A stretch of DNA of 34,298 nt, taken from Rhodovibrionaceae bacterium. GTDB taxonomy: Bacteria > Pseudomonadota > Alphaproteobacteria > Kiloniellales > DSM-21159. The notes beneath the pieces are model-generated. The model had not been told where the DNA came from, ran no database searches, and worked only from the letters and a program-made list of their open reading frames with translations. This document shows, one piece after another, positions 23,141 through 31,170 of this stretch (position 1 is the stretch's first letter; every line of letters begins with the position of its first letter). The DNA is taken from assembly GCA_028282405.1 (NCBI GenBank), contig JANQIA010000327.1, positions 1 to 34,298 on the forward strand, written 5' to 3'. The position numbers and the translations under genes were made by a program.

Positions 23141-24448
23141 CTATTCGGCCGCCGCGCCATAGGGGACGTTCTTGCGGCCGTAGCGCCGAACCCGCACGTT
23201 GGCCTGCTCGGCATGGGCGACGAAGCCCTCCAGCATGCTGAGACGCGAGCAGTAGGCGCCGATCTCTGCGGCGGCCTCGTCCGAGGTGACCTTCTGATAG
23301 CTGTGGGTCTTCAGGAACTTGCCGACCCAGAGCCCGCCGGTGTAGCGCCCCGCCTTCTTGGTCGGCAGGGTGTGGTTGGTGCCGATCACCTTGTCGCCGT
23401 TGGCCACATTGGTGCGCGCACCGAGAAAGAGCGCGCCGTAGCAGGTCATGTTGTCCAGGAACCAGTCGTCGCGCTCGGTCATCACCTGGACATGCTCCGA
23501 AGCGATCTCGTCGGCCACCTGCAGCATCTCCTCATAGCTGTCGCAGAGGATGACCTCGCCGTAGTCGCGCCAGGAGACCGCCGCGGTATCGGCCGTCGGC
23601 AGGATCTCCAGCAGCCGGTCGATCTCGACCATGGTCTGCTCCGCCAGCCGGCGGGAGTTGGTGACCAGGACGGCCGGCGAGTTGTAGCCGTGCTCGGCCT
23701 GGCCGAGCAGGTCGGTCGCGCAGATCTCCGCGTCGACCGTCTCGTCGGCGATCACCATGGTCTCGGTCGGCCCGGCGAAGAGATCGATCCCGACCCGCCC
23801 GAAGAGCTGGCGCTTGGCCTCGGCGACATAGGCGTTGCCCGGCCCGACCAGCATGTGCACCGGCTTGATCGTCTCGGTGCCGAGCGCCATGGCGCCGACC
23901 GCCTGGATGCCGCCCAAGGCATAGATCTCGTGCGCGCCGCCGAGATGCATGGCCGCCACCACCGCCGGGTTGGGCTCGCCCTTGAAGGGCGGCGTCGCGG
24001 CCGCGATGCGCGGAACACCCGCAACGGACGCTGTGAGCACAGACATGTGCGCCGAGGCCACCATGGGGAACTTGCCGGCCGGGACATAGCAGCCGACCGA
24101 CTGCACCGGGATGTTCTTATGGCCGAGCACGACGCCGGGCAGGGTCTCGATCTCGATATCCTGCATGGAGGCCCGTTGCGCTTCGGCGAAGGTGCGCACC
24201 TGCTTCTGGGCGAAGGCGATATCCTCCATGTCGCGCGCGGAGACACGGTTGATGAACGCGTCGATCTCGGACGGGGACAGGCGGAAGGAGGGCGGGCTGT
24301 AGTCGTCGAACTTCTCGCTGAGCTCCCGCACCGCTGTATCGCCGCGTGCGTCGATGTCGGCGAGGGTGCTCTCGACCACTGCCCGCACCTTGGCATCGTC
24401 GGCCGCGCGATCCGCTTCCTGCTTACCCCGCTTCAGGTATTCGATCAT
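23141..24448 (-). CDS. hpsN: HisD-family dehydrogenase, sulfopropanediol 3-dehydrogenase (HpsN)-like
   Basis: A zinc- and NAD-dependent dehydrogenase of 435 residues in the histidinol dehydrogenase family. Zinc-site residues Q250 and H253 lie in [22 protein letters not shown] is at 225-229, [11 protein letters not shown] at 202-212, and the catalytic [17 protein letters not shown] at 356-372. The N-terminus [10 protein letters not shown] and the catalytic-loop wording are closer, from memory, to HpsN, which oxidises (R)-DHPS to (R)-sulfolactate, than to true HisD. No other histidine gene is present, and an SDR and a TRAP-TAXI relic flank it, as in catabolic loci. The substrate is inferred; other polyols are possible. 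Confidence 0.75.
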   Translation of the reverse strand: MIEYLKRGKQEADRAADDAKVRAVVESTLADIDARGDTAVRELSEKFDDYSPPSFRLSPSEIDAFINRVSARDMEDIAFAQKQVRTFAEAQRASMQDIEIETLPGVVLGHKNIPVQSVGCYVPAGKFPMVASAHMSVLTASVAGVPRIAAATPPFKGEPNPAVVAAMHLGGAHEIYALGGIQAVGAMALGTETIKPVHMLVGPGNAYVAEAKRQLFGRVGIDLFAGPTETMVIADETVDAEICATDLLGQAEHGYNSPAVLVTNSRRLAEQTMVEIDRLLEILPTADTAAVSWRDYGEVILCDSYEEMLQVADEIASEHVQVMTERDDWFLDNMTCYGALFLGARTNVANGDKVIGTNHTLPTKKAGRYTGGLWVGKFLKTHSYQKVTSDEAAAEIGAYCSRLSMLEGFVAHAEQANVRVRRYGRKNVPYGAAAE

Positions 24449-24502
24449 CCTATCCTCGTGTGTTGTACAGTCAGTGGCTGCCGCCGAACGCCGGGCGTCG
24501 GT

Positions 24503-24787
24503 TCAGCATACGGCTGCCGAATTGGAACGGTAGACGGCAGATTTGATGAAACCGGTCGTGCGACCGCCCTTGATCGCGTCCGCCAGCTCGCCGTTGGTGC
24601 CGCGCACCCAGTCCGGCTCTACGCCGAGCAGCTTCATGCGCTTCAAGTTGTCGACCGTCGCGCCGGTCTCGACCACGGAGGCCTGATAGCCGTCCGTCCC
24701 GGAGACGATGAAGGCCAGGCGCGTCTCGGCACTGGCCGTTCGAGCCACGGCCGGCGGAGCGATGGGCACGACAGCCGCCAGGCGCAT
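24503..24787 (-). pseudogene. Decayed TRAP-TAXI solute receptor
   Basis: A 94-codon frame upstream of the HpsN-like gene on the same strand. It opens with a signal-like stretch, then VVETGATVDNLKRMK, which resembles the N-terminal part of TAXI-type TRAP receptors. This runs directly into LLGVEPDWVRGTNGELADAIKGGRTTGF, which resembles the middle of the same proteins, and then stops. Full receptors exceed 300 residues, so this looks like an internal deletion plus loss of the C-terminus. No TRAP membrane subunits are present. Family recognition rests on short matches. Confidence 0.5.
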
Positions 24788-24833
24788 GCAGGATTTGAGC
24801 GTGATCCGTAGACCTCCCTAGGCTCGTTTTCTT

Positions 24834-24846
24834 CGTTTGCGAAACG
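24834..24846. promoter_or_regulatory. Inverted repeat CGTTT-GCG-AAACG
   Basis: Five-base perfect arms around a three-base centre lie just upstream of the TRAP relic. The GTTT/AAAC halves resemble LacI/GalR-family operators, although the centre is odd-numbered. The adjacent LacI regulator is the natural candidate. Confidence 0.35.
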
Positions 24847-24882
24847 TCACGTCATTCCTCCTTATCGCCTCAGAAAATATGT

Positions 24883-24896
24883 TGCAAAGCTTTTCA
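24883..24896. promoter_or_regulatory. LacI-type operator candidate TGCAAAGCTTTTCA
   Basis: A 14-base even-centred palindrome matches at six of seven pairs, the size and symmetry of LacI/GalR-family operators. It lies about 340 bases upstream of the LacI gene and about 100 bases upstream of the TRAP relic, where it could control the HpsN-like unit. Confidence 0.4.
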
Positions 24897-25231
24897 TTTA
24901 TATCTGAAAATCTGACAATTGAAACGGTGATGCGCTCCGCTCTACGGTTCTTCGCCAAGATGAGCAACTGCAAGAATCGATGAGATTCAGAAAATAGTAT
25001 CGTTATATCAAATCACTAAACTTCCATTTTCTCGACAACGAGGGATGCTGCAGTGCTTCGCCGACCACAGCGAGTTACGACGTCGGTTTGCATAGGTTTG
25101 CGCAAATTGGCATACTCAACCCCACCAAGACGTCAGAACCCTTCACGCTTTGCAGACGACGCGGGCGCCATCGCTACACTCACCCTGCGGTTCCGGTCGC
25201 ATCCCGACCCGAAGCAAGAAAAGCAGGTGCC

Positions 25232-26257
25232 TTGAAACCCCGGAAGAACGGCAAGCCGAAAGGAGAGCGCACGACCGCCGCGGACGTGGCGCGCGCCGCG
25301 GGCGTTTCGATCAGCGCCGTCTCGCGCGCCTTCACGCCCAACGCCAGCATCGCCAAGCAGACCAAGTCGCGGGTGATGCAGGCCGCAACGGCGCTGGGCT
25401 ATCAGCCGAACCCCCTCGCCCGCGGGCTGATCACCCGGCGCTCCGGCATGATCGCGCTGCTGATGAGCGAGGTGACCAACCCCTTCTACCCGGCGGTGCT
25501 GGAAACCTTCGCCCGCGCGCTCTCCAGCCGTGGAAAGCGGGTCATGCTGTTCACGCCCGGAGAGGATGAGCCCTTGGAGGCGCTGCTGCCCCAGGCGCTA
25601 GGCTACAGCGTCGAAGGCGTGGTCATCACCTCGGCCCGACCGACGGCAGAGATGACGGCGGCCTGCGAGTCGGCGCCGGTGCCCGTCGTGCTGTTCAACC
25701 GCACAGTGGAAGGCGCCGCACTCAGCGCTGTCGGCTGCGACAACGAGGCGGGCGGGCGCAAGATTGCGGACTTCCTGGTCGAGAGCGGCCGCAAGCGGCC
25801 GGCCTTCGTCGCCGGGCTGGCGGGCGCCTCGACCAGCCTCTACCGCGAGCGCGGCTTCACCGCCGGCCTGGCCGCCGCCGGCCTGCCGGCGCCACCGCGC
25901 CGCGTCGGCGACTTCACCTTCGAGGGCGGCCTGCGCGCGGCGGAGGAGCTGCTCGATCTGAAAGAGCGGCCGGACGCGATCTTCGCGGCGAACGATATCA
26001 TGGCGCTGGGCGTTCTCGACGGCATGCGCCGCGTCGGTGGCCTGCGCGTTCCCGAGGACGTCTGGGTCGTCGGCTTCGACGACATCGCCGCCGCCGCCTG
26101 GCCCAGCTTCGGCCTCACCACCTTCCGGCAGCCGATCAATCGCATGGTCGCCGAGACCCTGCGTATTCTGGAGTCCTCCGACGACGGCGCGCCGGTGCTG
26201 CCCTCCACCGTGCTGGTGCCGGGCCGCCTGATCGAGCGGAACTCAACAGCGAGCTAA
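25232..26257 (+). CDS. LacI-family transcriptional regulator
   Basis: A 341-residue repressor. The DNA-binding domain TTAADVARAAGVSISAVSRAF is at about 11-31, with the hinge LGYQPNPLARGLITRRSGMIALL, then a periplasmic-binding-protein-like effector domain (NPFYPAVLETFARAL, DAIFAANDIMALGVLDGMRR, WVVGFDDIAAAAWPSFGLTTF). A TTG start is taken because AGGTG lies just before it and the DNA-binding domain follows at the normal distance; there is no nearby ATG or GTG in frame. It is divergent from the HpsN-like unit and probably controls it. Its stop overlaps the convergent aldolase relic. Confidence 0.85.
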   Translation: MKPRKNGKPKGERTTAADVARAAGVSISAVSRAFTPNASIAKQTKSRVMQAATALGYQPNPLARGLITRRSGMIALLMSEVTNPFYPAVLETFARALSSRGKRVMLFTPGEDEPLEALLPQALGYSVEGVVITSARPTAEMTAACESAPVPVVLFNRTVEGAALSAVGCDNEAGGRKIADFLVESGRKRPAFVAGLAGASTSLYRERGFTAGLAAAGLPAPPRRVGDFTFEGGLRAAEELLDLKERPDAIFAANDIMALGVLDGMRRVGGLRVPEDVWVVGFDDIAAAAWPSFGLTTFRQPINRMVAETLRILESSDDGAPVLPSTVLVPGRLIERNSTAS

Positions 26258-26529
26258 GACCGTGAAACCTGTTCGTCCAACGCCTTGATGCCGCTCGCAG
26301 CGGCCCGCGCGCCCGCCAGCATCCAGGCGTGCTCCGAGGCGACGAAGAACATGGAGAAGCCGAAGCGGCGCCAATCCCGCGCCTTGGCGACATCGGGCAC
26401 GAAGGTCGCGAAGGCCTTGCCGGCCGCCTTGGCTGCGGCGGCGACCTTCTCGATCTCGGCCAGCACCTCCGGCATCGGCCGCGTGGCATAGCCCGCCCAG
26501 CGGGTGGAACCCGCATAGCCCCGGCCACC
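26254..26529 (-). pseudogene. C-terminal relic of an HpcH/HpaI aldolase
   Basis: The reading frame keeps GGRGYAGSTRWAGYATRPMPEVLAEIEKVAAAAK and continues to FGFSMFFVASEHAWMLAGARAAASGIKAL, matching the last third of HpcH/HpaI class-II aldolases, then ends in a normal stop. The catalytic N-terminal two thirds are absent; upstream sequence switches to an unrelated relic. A longer open frame to 26670 crosses that junction and is not a real protein. It is adjacent to and convergent with the LacI gene. Confidence 0.65.
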
Positions 26530-26555
26530 TGTCACAATGGCCGAAAGGCCGTCAA

Positions 26556-26609
26556 GGAGATCCGGCTGAAGAAGGCTTCGGTGTGGACGGCGCAGTGCGG
26601 CGGCGTCAG
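26556..26609 (-). pseudogene. Relic of a D-2-hydroxyacid dehydrogenase C-terminus
   Basis: In a different frame from the aldolase relic, the minus strand encodes LTPPHCAVHTEAFFSRIS, clearly similar to VMTPHCAAHTEACLSRMAE of the intact dehydrogenase near 33 kb. DNA similarity is strong over about 35 bases and stops abruptly on both sides. It holds the catalytic-histidine segment only. The frame then runs into a stop near the aldolase relic. Confidence 0.6.
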
Positions 26610-26743
26610 AGGCACAGACTGAGCCGAGATTGCCGCACCGATGGTTGCAAGCGGTGACTTGCGCTACCAATCTGACTACCTTGCCGCCTGACGCACAGCG
26701 AACACAAATCAGCCAACGATCTCAGAGAGACACGCACAGTTAG

Positions 26744-27457
26744 ATGCGCAAACCGGGGAAGATTCTTTGGCGCGAAATTGAAGAGGTCTTGAGCGAAGAC
26801 ATCGCCAATGGCGTCTACAAGGCCGGCGACCGCTTGCCGAAGGAAGCCGAGCTGGCCCTTCGCTTCGGCGTCAATCGGCACACCATTCGCCAAGCGCTTG
26901 CCGCTCTGAGAGATCGTGGCGCGATCACCATCGAGCAGGGGCGAGGCATGTTCGTCAAAGTCCCCAAGCTCGCCTACCCTGTCAGCGAGCGCACCCGCTT
27001 CACCGAGAACATCGCGAAGCTGGACCTCAAGGTGAGGGGCAAGCTGCTACGCCAATGGGAGGAACAGGCAAGTCCGCAGATCGCGGAGGATTTGGCCATT
27101 GCCCCTGGCACGCCCTGCGTGGCGTTCGACGATCTGCGGGACATCGACGGTGAGGTCGTCACCTTGACCACACGCTATTTCCCCGCTGCGCGCTTTGCCG
27201 GCATCGCTGACGCCTTCGATCGCTTGGGCTCCGTTACGGCGGCGCTCAAGGCTCTGGGCATAGACGACTACACACGGCGCTGGACGCGGGTTCACGCCCG
27301 GGACGCGACCTTGGAGGAAGCGGCCGCGCTGCGACTACCAAGCGACTTCGCCGTCCTGGTGGTGGACACGGTCAATGTGGACAGCGACGGCGTTCCCATC
27401 GAGCGCGGCAGCAACCGGTCGCCCGGCGGTCGGTTCGAGTTGGTTTTCGAAACATAA
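26744..27457 (+). CDS. PhnF-like GntR/HutC-family regulator
   Basis: A 237-residue regulator. The winged helix reads REIEEVLSEDIANGVYKAGDRLPKEAELALRFGVNRHTIRQALAALRDRGAI (about 10-61), then EQGRGMFV. The C-terminal UTRA-type sensor domain has TENIAKLDLKVRGKLL, LTTRYFPAARF and the closing RSPGGRFELVFE. The wording VNRHTIRQALAALRDRG and overall length match PhnF, which responds to phosphate and phosphonate status. It precedes the ABC operon by 167 bases on the same strand and most likely represses it. It is not next to C-P lyase genes, so phosphonate itself is not implied. Confidence 0.83.
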   Translation: MRKPGKILWREIEEVLSEDIANGVYKAGDRLPKEAELALRFGVNRHTIRQALAALRDRGAITIEQGRGMFVKVPKLAYPVSERTRFTENIAKLDLKVRGKLLRQWEEQASPQIAEDLAIAPGTPCVAFDDLRDIDGEVVTLTTRYFPAARFAGIADAFDRLGSVTAALKALGIDDYTRRWTRVHARDATLEEAAALRLPSDFAVLVVDTVNVDSDGVPIERGSNRSPGGRFELVFET

Positions 27458-27463
27458 AAAAGA

Positions 27464-27481
27464 AGATCTATTGATCTAGAT
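27464..27481. promoter_or_regulatory. Operator-like repeats upstream of the binding-protein gene
   Basis: AGATC-TATT-GATCT (27464-27477) and the overlapping perfect palindrome ATCTAGAT (27474-27481) lie between the PhnF-like gene and the binding-protein gene. GntR/HutC-family operators often have a central CTAG or TAGA core, so this is a plausible site for the regulator just upstream. Confidence 0.35.
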
Positions 27482-27624
27482 GCAATCAGCTTGTCATGAA
27501 AGCCGCCTAGCTTAGCCACGCGGTAGGGCGGAGCGCGGATCCCTTCTCTCTCTCTTTGAGTGGAAGGGCCAACAAGCAGAGCACTCCTCCCCGGCCGCGC
27601 AGGCTTGGCCAGACGGAGGCATCC

Positions 27625-28932
27625 ATGGACATTTCCATCACTCGACGTACGGCGTTCGCTGCGCTGACGGCGCTCAGCCTGGGCACGGCAGTCACGCTGC
27701 CGGCAACTGCCAAGGCAGAACCCGTAGAGCTTATCGTTCAGTATTCCCAGCCGCAGATCTTCGACGGGGTTTTCGAAGCCTTGAAGCAGGAGTTCGAGGC
27801 GCAGAATCCCGACGTCACCGTGACGTTCCGCGGTGCTCAGAAGAACTACGGCGACAACGTTCAAGCGCTTCTGCGCGATGCCGTCGTCGGCGACATGCCG
27901 CACGTCAACTACCTCGGACTGTCCTTTGTGCCCACCGTGGCCGACCGCAACCTGGCGGTCGATCTGGCGCCCCTGATGGAGCGGGACGGTGAAACCTTCG
28001 AAGAGAACGGCTGGTCCGATTCCTTGCAGAGCGTGGGCCGCTTCGAGGGCCGCCAGCTCGCGCTGCCTTTCGCGATTTCCATGTCGCTGACCTACTACAA
28101 CGCCGATCTGGTGCGTCAGGTCGGCGGCGACCCCGACAACATGCCGACCGACTGGGACGGCATCATTGAGCTCGCCGGCAAGATCGACGATCTGGGGCCG
28201 GACTATGCGGGGATGTACCTGCCCTACGCGGCTAGCTGGTACGGTGCCTGGTATTTCCAGGGCGCTTTGTTCAGCAACGGCGGCGAGATGATGCAACCCG
28301 GTGCAGGCAAGGTCGCCTTGATCGACGATCCGGCCTGGCAGACGGCGATGGGTCTCTACGACCGGATGAGCGAGGAAGGCGGCATGATGGCCGTGGGCGA
28401 TCAGGCTCAACGGCAGCAGTTCATCGCCGGCCGGATGGGCTTCGTCATCGACTCCATCTCGCGACTGTTCAACTTCGAGCAATCCATCGGCGACCGCTTC
28501 GAGCTACGCACCAGCAATCATCCCATGGGTGTCGCAAGCGGCCGTCTTCCCACCGGCGGCAACGTGGCGATGATCACGACGGCGGCCGAAGAGGACCCAG
28601 CGGTGCTCGATGCGGCCTGGCGCTGGGTGAAGTTCTCGACCGGCCCCGTTGGCACGACGGAGGTCATCAAGCTGGTCGGCTATACACCGGTCAACACGCT
28701 GGCCCTCGATGATCCGAAGCTGCTGAAGGGCTACTTCGATACGCGCCCCAATCACAAGACGGCGGTCGAGCAGATCTCCTTGGTGCGGGGGTGGTTTCAG
28801 TTCCCCGGCGAGAACAGCTTGAAGATCGACACCGTGATCGGTGAGCACCTCGAAAGCGTCGTCGATAACTCGCTAACACCCGAGGAAGCCCTGGTCTCCT
28901 TGGAAGAAGAGATCAATCGCCTGCTTCCCTGA
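27625..28932 (+). CDS. ABC transporter family-1 solute-binding protein (UgpB-like)
   Basis: A periplasmic binding protein of 435 residues. A signal peptide with a Tat-like start (ITRRTAFAALTALSLG) ends near AKAEP (residue 32). The mature protein begins VELIVQYSQPQIFDGVFEALKQEFEAQNPDV, typical of the UgpB group, and has SWYGAWYFQGALFSNGGEMM in the middle. GGAGG lies six bases before the ATG. It is the first structural gene of the PhnF-linked operon and precedes the ATPase by 68 bases, with a strong stem-loop between. The partner phosphodiesterase suggests phosphodiester substrates, but this is inference. Confidence 0.87.
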   Translation: MDISITRRTAFAALTALSLGTAVTLPATAKAEPVELIVQYSQPQIFDGVFEALKQEFEAQNPDVTVTFRGAQKNYGDNVQALLRDAVVGDMPHVNYLGLSFVPTVADRNLAVDLAPLMERDGETFEENGWSDSLQSVGRFEGRQLALPFAISMSLTYYNADLVRQVGGDPDNMPTDWDGIIELAGKIDDLGPDYAGMYLPYAASWYGAWYFQGALFSNGGEMMQPGAGKVALIDDPAWQTAMGLYDRMSEEGGMMAVGDQAQRQQFIAGRMGFVIDSISRLFNFEQSIGDRFELRTSNHPMGVASGRLPTGGNVAMITTAAEEDPAVLDAAWRWVKFSTGPVGTTEVIKLVGYTPVNTLALDDPKLLKGYFDTRPNHKTAVEQISLVRGWFQFPGENSLKIDTVIGEHLESVVDNSLTPEEALVSLEEEINRLLP

Positions 28933-28957
28933 CGGGCAACGGGCTACTTTGAGACGG

Positions 28958-28982
28958 GTCCGGCCGCTTCGCGCGGCTGGAC
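28958..28982 (+). terminator. Intercistronic stem-loop between binding-protein and ATPase genes
   Basis: A 10-bp stem with one G-T pair (28958-28967 with 28973-28982) and a five-base loop lies between the first two structural genes. Only a weak T stretch (CTCTTT) follows. This looks like a partial terminator or mRNA-stabilising hairpin that keeps binding-protein levels above those of the membrane parts, as in malE-malF. Confidence 0.5.
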
Positions 28983-29000
28983 CTCTTTGCGGGTTGTGTC

Positions 29001-30245
29001 ATGGCGCACATCGAGATCCTCAACCTCGAAAAGTCCTTCGGTGACACGCGGGTCCTCCGCGGCATCGACCTGTCGATCGCGCCTGGCGAGTTCGTCGCGA
29101 TCCTCGGGCCGTCCGGCTGTGGAAAGTCGACCCTTCTGCGTATCGTCGCCGGCTTGGAGACCCACGACGACGGGCATGTCCTGATGGACGGGCAGGTCGT
29201 AGACGCCATGGCCCCCAAGCAACGGGACGTAGCCGTCGTCTTCCAGTCTTATGCGCTTTATCCCCACATGACGGTGGCGCAGAACCTATCTCTGCCGTTG
29301 GTCATGCGAGACCTGACCCGCGTCGAGCGCCTGCCTTTCGTCCGCCACGTCAGCGGCCGGGTGAAACATGTTCGCAAGGCGATACGGGAGTCGGTGGAGC
29401 GAGCGGCGGCCCAAGTGGAGATCGCGTCTCTGCTCGACCGTAAGCCGCGGCAGCTCTCCGGCGGCCAACGCCAAAGGGTGGCGCTGGCCCGGGCGCTTAT
29501 CCGCCAACCCAAGCTCTTCCTGCTCGACGAGCCGCTGTCCAATCTCGACGCGACGCTACGCGCCAGCACGCGAGCAGAGATCGTCCAGCTGCAAAGAAAG
29601 CTCGGCACCACGGCGATCTACGTGACCCACGACCAAACGGAAGCCATGACCATGGCCGACCGCATCGCCATCATGATCGAAGGGCAGATCGTCCAGATCG
29701 GCACGGCGCGGGAAATCTATCATCGGCCAAGCGACGTGCGCGCTGCGCTGTTCATTGGCTCACCGAAGATGAACCTGTTCGAGGGCGTGGTGGAGCGAGG
29801 CTGTGTCCGGCTGACGGCGACGGGCAGCATTGTTGCCCGCACCGCCGCCGCGCACGACGGACCGGTCCAAATCGGCATACGCCCCGAGCACATCGCACTT
29901 GCGGCCGGCCGTGACGAGGGTGTGCCAGGGGCTACCATGGACGCGCTTCCGGTGGTCGTGACCCATCAGGAGTTTCTGGGCTCCGAAGCGCTGACCCACG
30001 TCTCGCTCACCGGGGCCCAAGCCGGCACCGAGGCGGTGGTCCGCGTGGACAGCGAGGCCATCGATCGCCTGGACGTCGGGCAGCAAGCCGCCGTCCGCTT
30101 TCACCCAGACAAGCTGCATGTCTTCGGCGACGACGGGAAGCGGCTTGCGCTCGTGCCCTCTCAGGAGCCGTCGGAGCCGGGCGACGCCATACCCCTCAAC
30201 CTTCAGGCCAGCGATGACAGCGCTACACAGCTCGCCGGCGTCTGA
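29001..30245 (+). CDS. ABC transporter ATP-binding protein, MalK/UgpC type (long form)
   Basis: An ATPase of 414 residues, longer than the usual 350-370. Walker A GPSGCGKST is at 37-45, LSGGQ at 152-156 and Walker B LFLLDE at 172-177. Compared with the other ATPase in this window, the distance from Walker A to LSGGQ is about 17 residues longer, due to an insert around RVERLPFVRHVSGRVKHVRK (107-126). The C-terminal TOBE region (about 255-385) is followed by a tail rich in Ser, Asp and Pro. The upstream ribosome site is weak. The following permease start is one base after its stop, so translation is coupled. Confidence 0.87.
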   Translation: MAHIEILNLEKSFGDTRVLRGIDLSIAPGEFVAILGPSGCGKSTLLRIVAGLETHDDGHVLMDGQVVDAMAPKQRDVAVVFQSYALYPHMTVAQNLSLPLVMRDLTRVERLPFVRHVSGRVKHVRKAIRESVERAAAQVEIASLLDRKPRQLSGGQRQRVALARALIRQPKLFLLDEPLSNLDATLRASTRAEIVQLQRKLGTTAIYVTHDQTEAMTMADRIAIMIEGQIVQIGTAREIYHRPSDVRAALFIGSPKMNLFEGVVERGCVRLTATGSIVARTAAAHDGPVQIGIRPEHIALAAGRDEGVPGATMDALPVVVTHQEFLGSEALTHVSLTGAQAGTEAVVRVDSEAIDRLDVGQQAAVRFHPDKLHVFGDDGKRLALVPSQEPSEPGDAIPLNLQASDDSATQLAGV

Positions 30246-30246
30246 C

Positions 30247-31170
30247 ATGCAAGTGCGCCACCGCGCCTTTGCGGCAGGCAGGCCCAAGGCGCCCCCGCAC
30301 CTGTCGAATGCGCTGATCGGCTGCGGCTTCGTCGTCCCGTTCGTCATTGCCTTCAGCATCTTCGTGCTCGCGCCAACAGCGATCGTCGTCGTGATGTCTT
30401 TCACCGACTGGAAGCTCGGGGAAGCGACCGTGTCCTTCGCAGGCCTCGCCAACTACGAGCAACTGGTGAGCGACCGGGTGCCGCGCATCTCGGCGACCAA
30501 CACGATCCTCTACGCTCTGATGGTGACACCGATCTCGGTCATGCTTGGGCTTTGGCTCGCCGTATTGGTCGAGAGCTCGCGCCTGGGCCGCGCCTTCTTC
30601 CGCTCGGCCTGTTTCTTGCCCGTGGTCTCGACCACCGTCGCCATGGCGATCGTCTGGGAGTTCCTGCTTCACCCAACCCTAGGGCCGGTGAACTCTGCGC
30701 TCTTGCTGGCCGGCCTGCCGGCGCAGCGCTTCTTGAGCGACGCGGCTCTGGTTCTGCCCACGCTCGCCGGCATCGCGATCTGGGAGAACGCCGGCTACAC
30801 CATGGTGCTGTTCATGGCCGGCTTGAAGTCGATCTCCTCCGAGCTCTACGACGCAGCCGCGGTGGACGGCGCCGATCGGCCGTGGGAGCGCTTCTGGACC
30901 GTCACTCTTCCCCTGCTCGGGCCGACGCTGGTGTTCGTGGTGATCATCATGCTCCTGCGATCGTTCCGAGTTTTCGAAACGGTGGCGGCCCTGACCGGCG
31001 GCGGCCCACGGCGTGCCTCGGAAGTCCTGCTCTTCACCATCTATCAGGAAGGCTTCCTGTTCTTCCAGGTCGGCTATGCCTCGGCGATCACGGTCGTCTT
31101 CGTCCTCTTTCTGCTGGTCCTGACGTTGGTCAGCTACCGGCTGATGGACCGCTCGGTGCACTATCAATGA
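30247..31170 (+). CDS. ABC transporter permease, UgpA/MalF type
   Basis: An inner-membrane permease of 307 residues with about six helices. The opening hydrophobic segment ALIGCGFVVPFVIAFSIFVLAP is the usual first helix. The cytoplasmic EAA loop, which docks on the ATPase, reads SSELYDAAAVDGADRPWERFWTVTLPLLGPT. ATG at 30247 follows the ATPase stop by one base; an in-frame ATG at 30214 overlapping the ATPase gene cannot be excluded, and neither has a strong ribosome site. It overlaps the next permease gene by four bases. Confidence 0.87.
   Translation: MQVRHRAFAAGRPKAPPHLSNALIGCGFVVPFVIAFSIFVLAPTAIVVVMSFTDWKLGEATVSFAGLANYEQLVSDRVPRISATNTILYALMVTPISVMLGLWLAVLVESSRLGRAFFRSACFLPVVSTTVAMAIVWEFLLHPTLGPVNSALLLAGLPAQRFLSDAALVLPTLAGIAIWENAGYTMVLFMAGLKSISSELYDAAAVDGADRPWERFWTVTLPLLGPTLVFVVIIMLLRSFRVFETVAALTGGGPRRASEVLLFTIYQEGFLFFQVGYASAITVVFVLFLLVLTLVSYRLMDRSVHYQ

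Larger units (their letters stand above)
24788..25231. other. AT-rich gene-free divergent region
   Basis: These 444 bases separate the TRAP relic and HpsN-like gene (minus) from the LacI regulator (plus). They are clearly richer in A and T than the surroundings, especially 24860-25030, and hold two LacI-type inverted repeats. Short open frames near 25053-25235 show no domain. Confidence 0.5.

Noticed and set aside
23141-24448. Histidinol dehydrogenase for histidine biosynthesis
   Set aside because: No his genes are nearby, and the SDR, LacI and TRAP-relic context fits a catabolic HpsN-like role better.
26254-26670. A 138-residue intact aldolase-like protein
   Set aside because: Only the C-terminal part resembles the aldolase; the first half crosses a junction with a dehydrogenase relic in another frame.
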